A stretch of DNA of 64,000 bases from Cupriavidus sp. BIS7 (GTDB taxonomy: Bacteria > Pseudomonadota > Gammaproteobacteria > Burkholderiales > Burkholderiaceae): NCBI RefSeq assembly GCF_000292345.1, contig NZ_ALOU01000093.1, positions 28,303 to 92,302 on the forward strand, given 5' to 3'. Numbering within the stretch: the stretch's first letter is position 1; the number at the start of each line of letters is the position of its first letter. The translations under genes were made by a program, and so were the position numbers. Below the pieces are notes generated by a model that had not been told where the DNA came from, searched no databases, and saw only the letters and a program-made list of their open reading frames with translations. Positions 62,805 through 64,000 of the stretch are shown in pieces.

Positions 62805-64000
62805 ATGAGGAAGTCCCGACAAATCCGTAGCGTTGCCGCCGCCGTGGCGGCACTGGCGTTGTCCGCTTGCGGCCAGAAAGCCCCCCAGGGCGGCGCGATG
62901 CCGCCGCCGGAAGTCGGCGTTGTGACCGTCACGCCGTCTGCTGTTGCCGTCGTCAATGAATTGCCGGGCCGTCTGGAAGGTGTGCGCACCGCCGAGGTAC
63001 GCGCCCGTGTGGAAGGTATCGTGCTGTCGCGCAACTACACCGAAGGCGGTGAGGTGAAGGCCGGTCAGGTGCTGTTCCGCATCGATCCTGCCCCGTACCA
63101 GGCACAACTGGCCTCGGCCAAGGCCCAACTGGAGCGCGCCGAGGCCAATGCCGTCTCTGCACGCCAGAAGGCCGAGCGGTACAAGCCGCTGGTTGCCGCG
63201 AACGCCGTCAGCAAGCAGGAATATGACGACGCCGTGGCCGCCGCAGGCCAGGCCAATGCCGATATCGCCGCGGCCAAGGCGGCCGTGACCACCGCGCAGA
63301 TCAACCTTGGCTACACCACGGTTACCGCGCCCATCTCGGGCCGCGTGGGCCGCGCGCTGGTTACCGAAGGCGCACTGGTCGGCAAGGGCGAAGCCACCAG
63401 GCTGACCACGGTCGAGCAGGTCGATCCGATCTGGGTGACCTTCACACAGCCGGCCACCGAAGTGGCGCGCCTGCGCCGCGCCATCGAGTCCGGCCAGGTC
63501 AAGGGCGTGAACGGCGGTGCGCGTGTGCACCTGTTCCCGGAGGGCAGCGACAAGGAATACGGCATGACCGGCAAGCTGCTGTTCTCCGACATGACCGTGG
63601 ACCCGACGACCGGCTCGATCACGCTGCGCGCCGAGTTCCAGAACCCGAAGCGCGAACTGCTGTCGGGCACCTTCGTACGCGTGAAGATCGAACAGGGTGT
63701 CGATGAAAAGGCGCTGACCGTGCCGCAGCGCGCGCTGATCCGCAACGCCCAGGGCGCAAGCGTGCTGGTGGTGGGCGACGACGGCAAGGTGGCCGCGCTG
63801 CCGGTCAAGGCACCGCAGGCGATCGGCGATCGCTGGGTGGTGACCGAAGGCCTCAAGGGCGGCGAGAAGGTGATCGTCGAGGGCCTGCAGAAGGTCCGGC
63901 CCGGCGCGCCTGCCAAGGCCGTGCCGTTCCAGAACCCGCAGACCGCGGCTGCTCCCGCATCGGGCGCAGGAGCGGCGGGCGGCAAGTCGGAAGCCAGCAA
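62805..64000 (+). CDS. acrA: RND efflux periplasmic adaptor AcrA/MexA (3' end outside window)
   Basis: A partial gene with 398 codons in view and no stop. The lipoprotein signal is SVAAAVAALALSACG. The lipoyl halves (AEVRARVEGIVLSRNYTEGGEVKAGQVLFRIDP, in pieces), the hairpin (QYDDAVAAAGQANADIAAAKAAV-like) and barrel (TVTAPISGRVGRALVTEGALV) are those of AcrA/MexA. The last residues are a Gly/Ala-rich tail, so only the end is missing; a pump gene is expected next. ATG 62805 is used; ATG 62793 is also in frame. Confidence 0.94.
   Translation, partial: MRKSRQIRSVAAAVAALALSACGQKAPQGGAMPPPEVGVVTVTPSAVAVVNELPGRLEGVRTAEVRARVEGIVLSRNYTEGGEVKAGQVLFRIDPAPYQAQLASAKAQLERAEANAVSARQKAERYKPLVAANAVSKQEYDDAVAAAGQANADIAAAKAAVTTAQINLGYTTVTAPISGRVGRALVTEGALVGKGEATRLTTVEQVDPIWVTFTQPATEVARLRRAIESGQVKGVNGGARVHLFPEGSDKEYGMTGKLLFSDMTVDPTTGSITLRAEFQNPKRELLSGTFVRVKIEQGVDEKALTVPQRALIRNAQGASVLVVGDDGKVAALPVKAPQAIGDRWVVTEGLKGGEKVIVEGLQKVRPGAPAKAVPFQNPQTAAAPASGAGAAGGKSEAS

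Overview
The window is a stretch of a high-GC chromosome (roughly 64 % GC by eye). It looks like the core chromosome of a Burkholderiaceae betaproteobacterium of the Cupriavidus/Ralstonia type. The support is a Bug/TctC tripartite tricarboxylate system, the block def-fmt-htpX-rsmB-DUF4390-ntrYX, the pair dprA-topB, a GTP-type PEP carboxykinase, and strong GC3 bias. The genus is inferred from gene content and style, not from a database match. I see no rRNA, integrase, transposase, CRISPR array or replication gene, and only one tRNA.

Layout. 1-5.9 kb: HU protein, a DUF2272 lipoprotein preceded by a 12-bp phased array of DnaA-box-like sequences, an aquaporin-like channel, a LamB-like porin carrying a lipobox and a proline-rich head, and an orphan TRAP solute receptor. 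5.9-6.8 kb: a small, AT-richer island with a probable type-44 polymorphic toxin domain overlapping a membrane-anchored partner, the best candidate here for an undescribed toxin/immunity pair. 6.8-12.7 kb: RarD, an SOS-controlled DinB, an MFS transporter, a diguanylate cyclase and a coiled-coil protein. 13.1-16.3 kb: tctCBA with a long intercistronic hairpin, followed by dispersed GC-rich palindromes. 16.5-19.4 kb: thioesterase, patatin and glutathione reductase. 19.5-23.6 kb: a LysR regulator divergent from amidase, DUF3311 and an SSS symporter. 23.7-32.1 kb (minus strand): tRNA-Phe, then def, fmt, htpX, rsmB, DUF4390, ntrY and an NtrX-like regulator lacking its AAA+ domain. 32.3-38.0 kb: LysM protein, dprA, thioredoxin-like protein and topB with a histone-H1-like tail. 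38.0-40.5 kb: LysR, a secreted protein made of five 12-residue repeats, and a glycine-zipper protein with a His/Asp tail. 40.3-45.0 kb: ybdD-cstA divergent from a two-component system. 45.1-49.9 kb: pckG, a 2-hydroxyacid dehydrogenase, an EF-hand protein and a MOSC protein. 50.1-54.5 kb: an RND efflux adaptor and pump. 54.6-58.1 kb: a Fur-box-controlled haem receptor and ChaN lipoprotein. 58.1-61.6 kb: a TctDE-like two-component system divergent from an orphan ABC solute receptor. 61.6-64.0 kb: an AcrR-type repressor divergent from an RND adaptor that runs off the end, with a near-canonical AcrR operator between them.

How it fits together. Several modules pair transport with dedicated control: TctDE with a solute receptor, LysR with amidase and symporter, BtsSR-like proteins with CstA, AcrR with RND, and Fur with haem uptake. 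The central minus-strand block links co-translational protein maturation (def, fmt), rRNA methylation (rsmB), membrane protein quality control (htpX) and the NtrYX-like sensor. Two regions look accessory: the toxin island at 5.96-6.77 kb and the repeat-protein/glycine-zipper pair at 39-40 kb.
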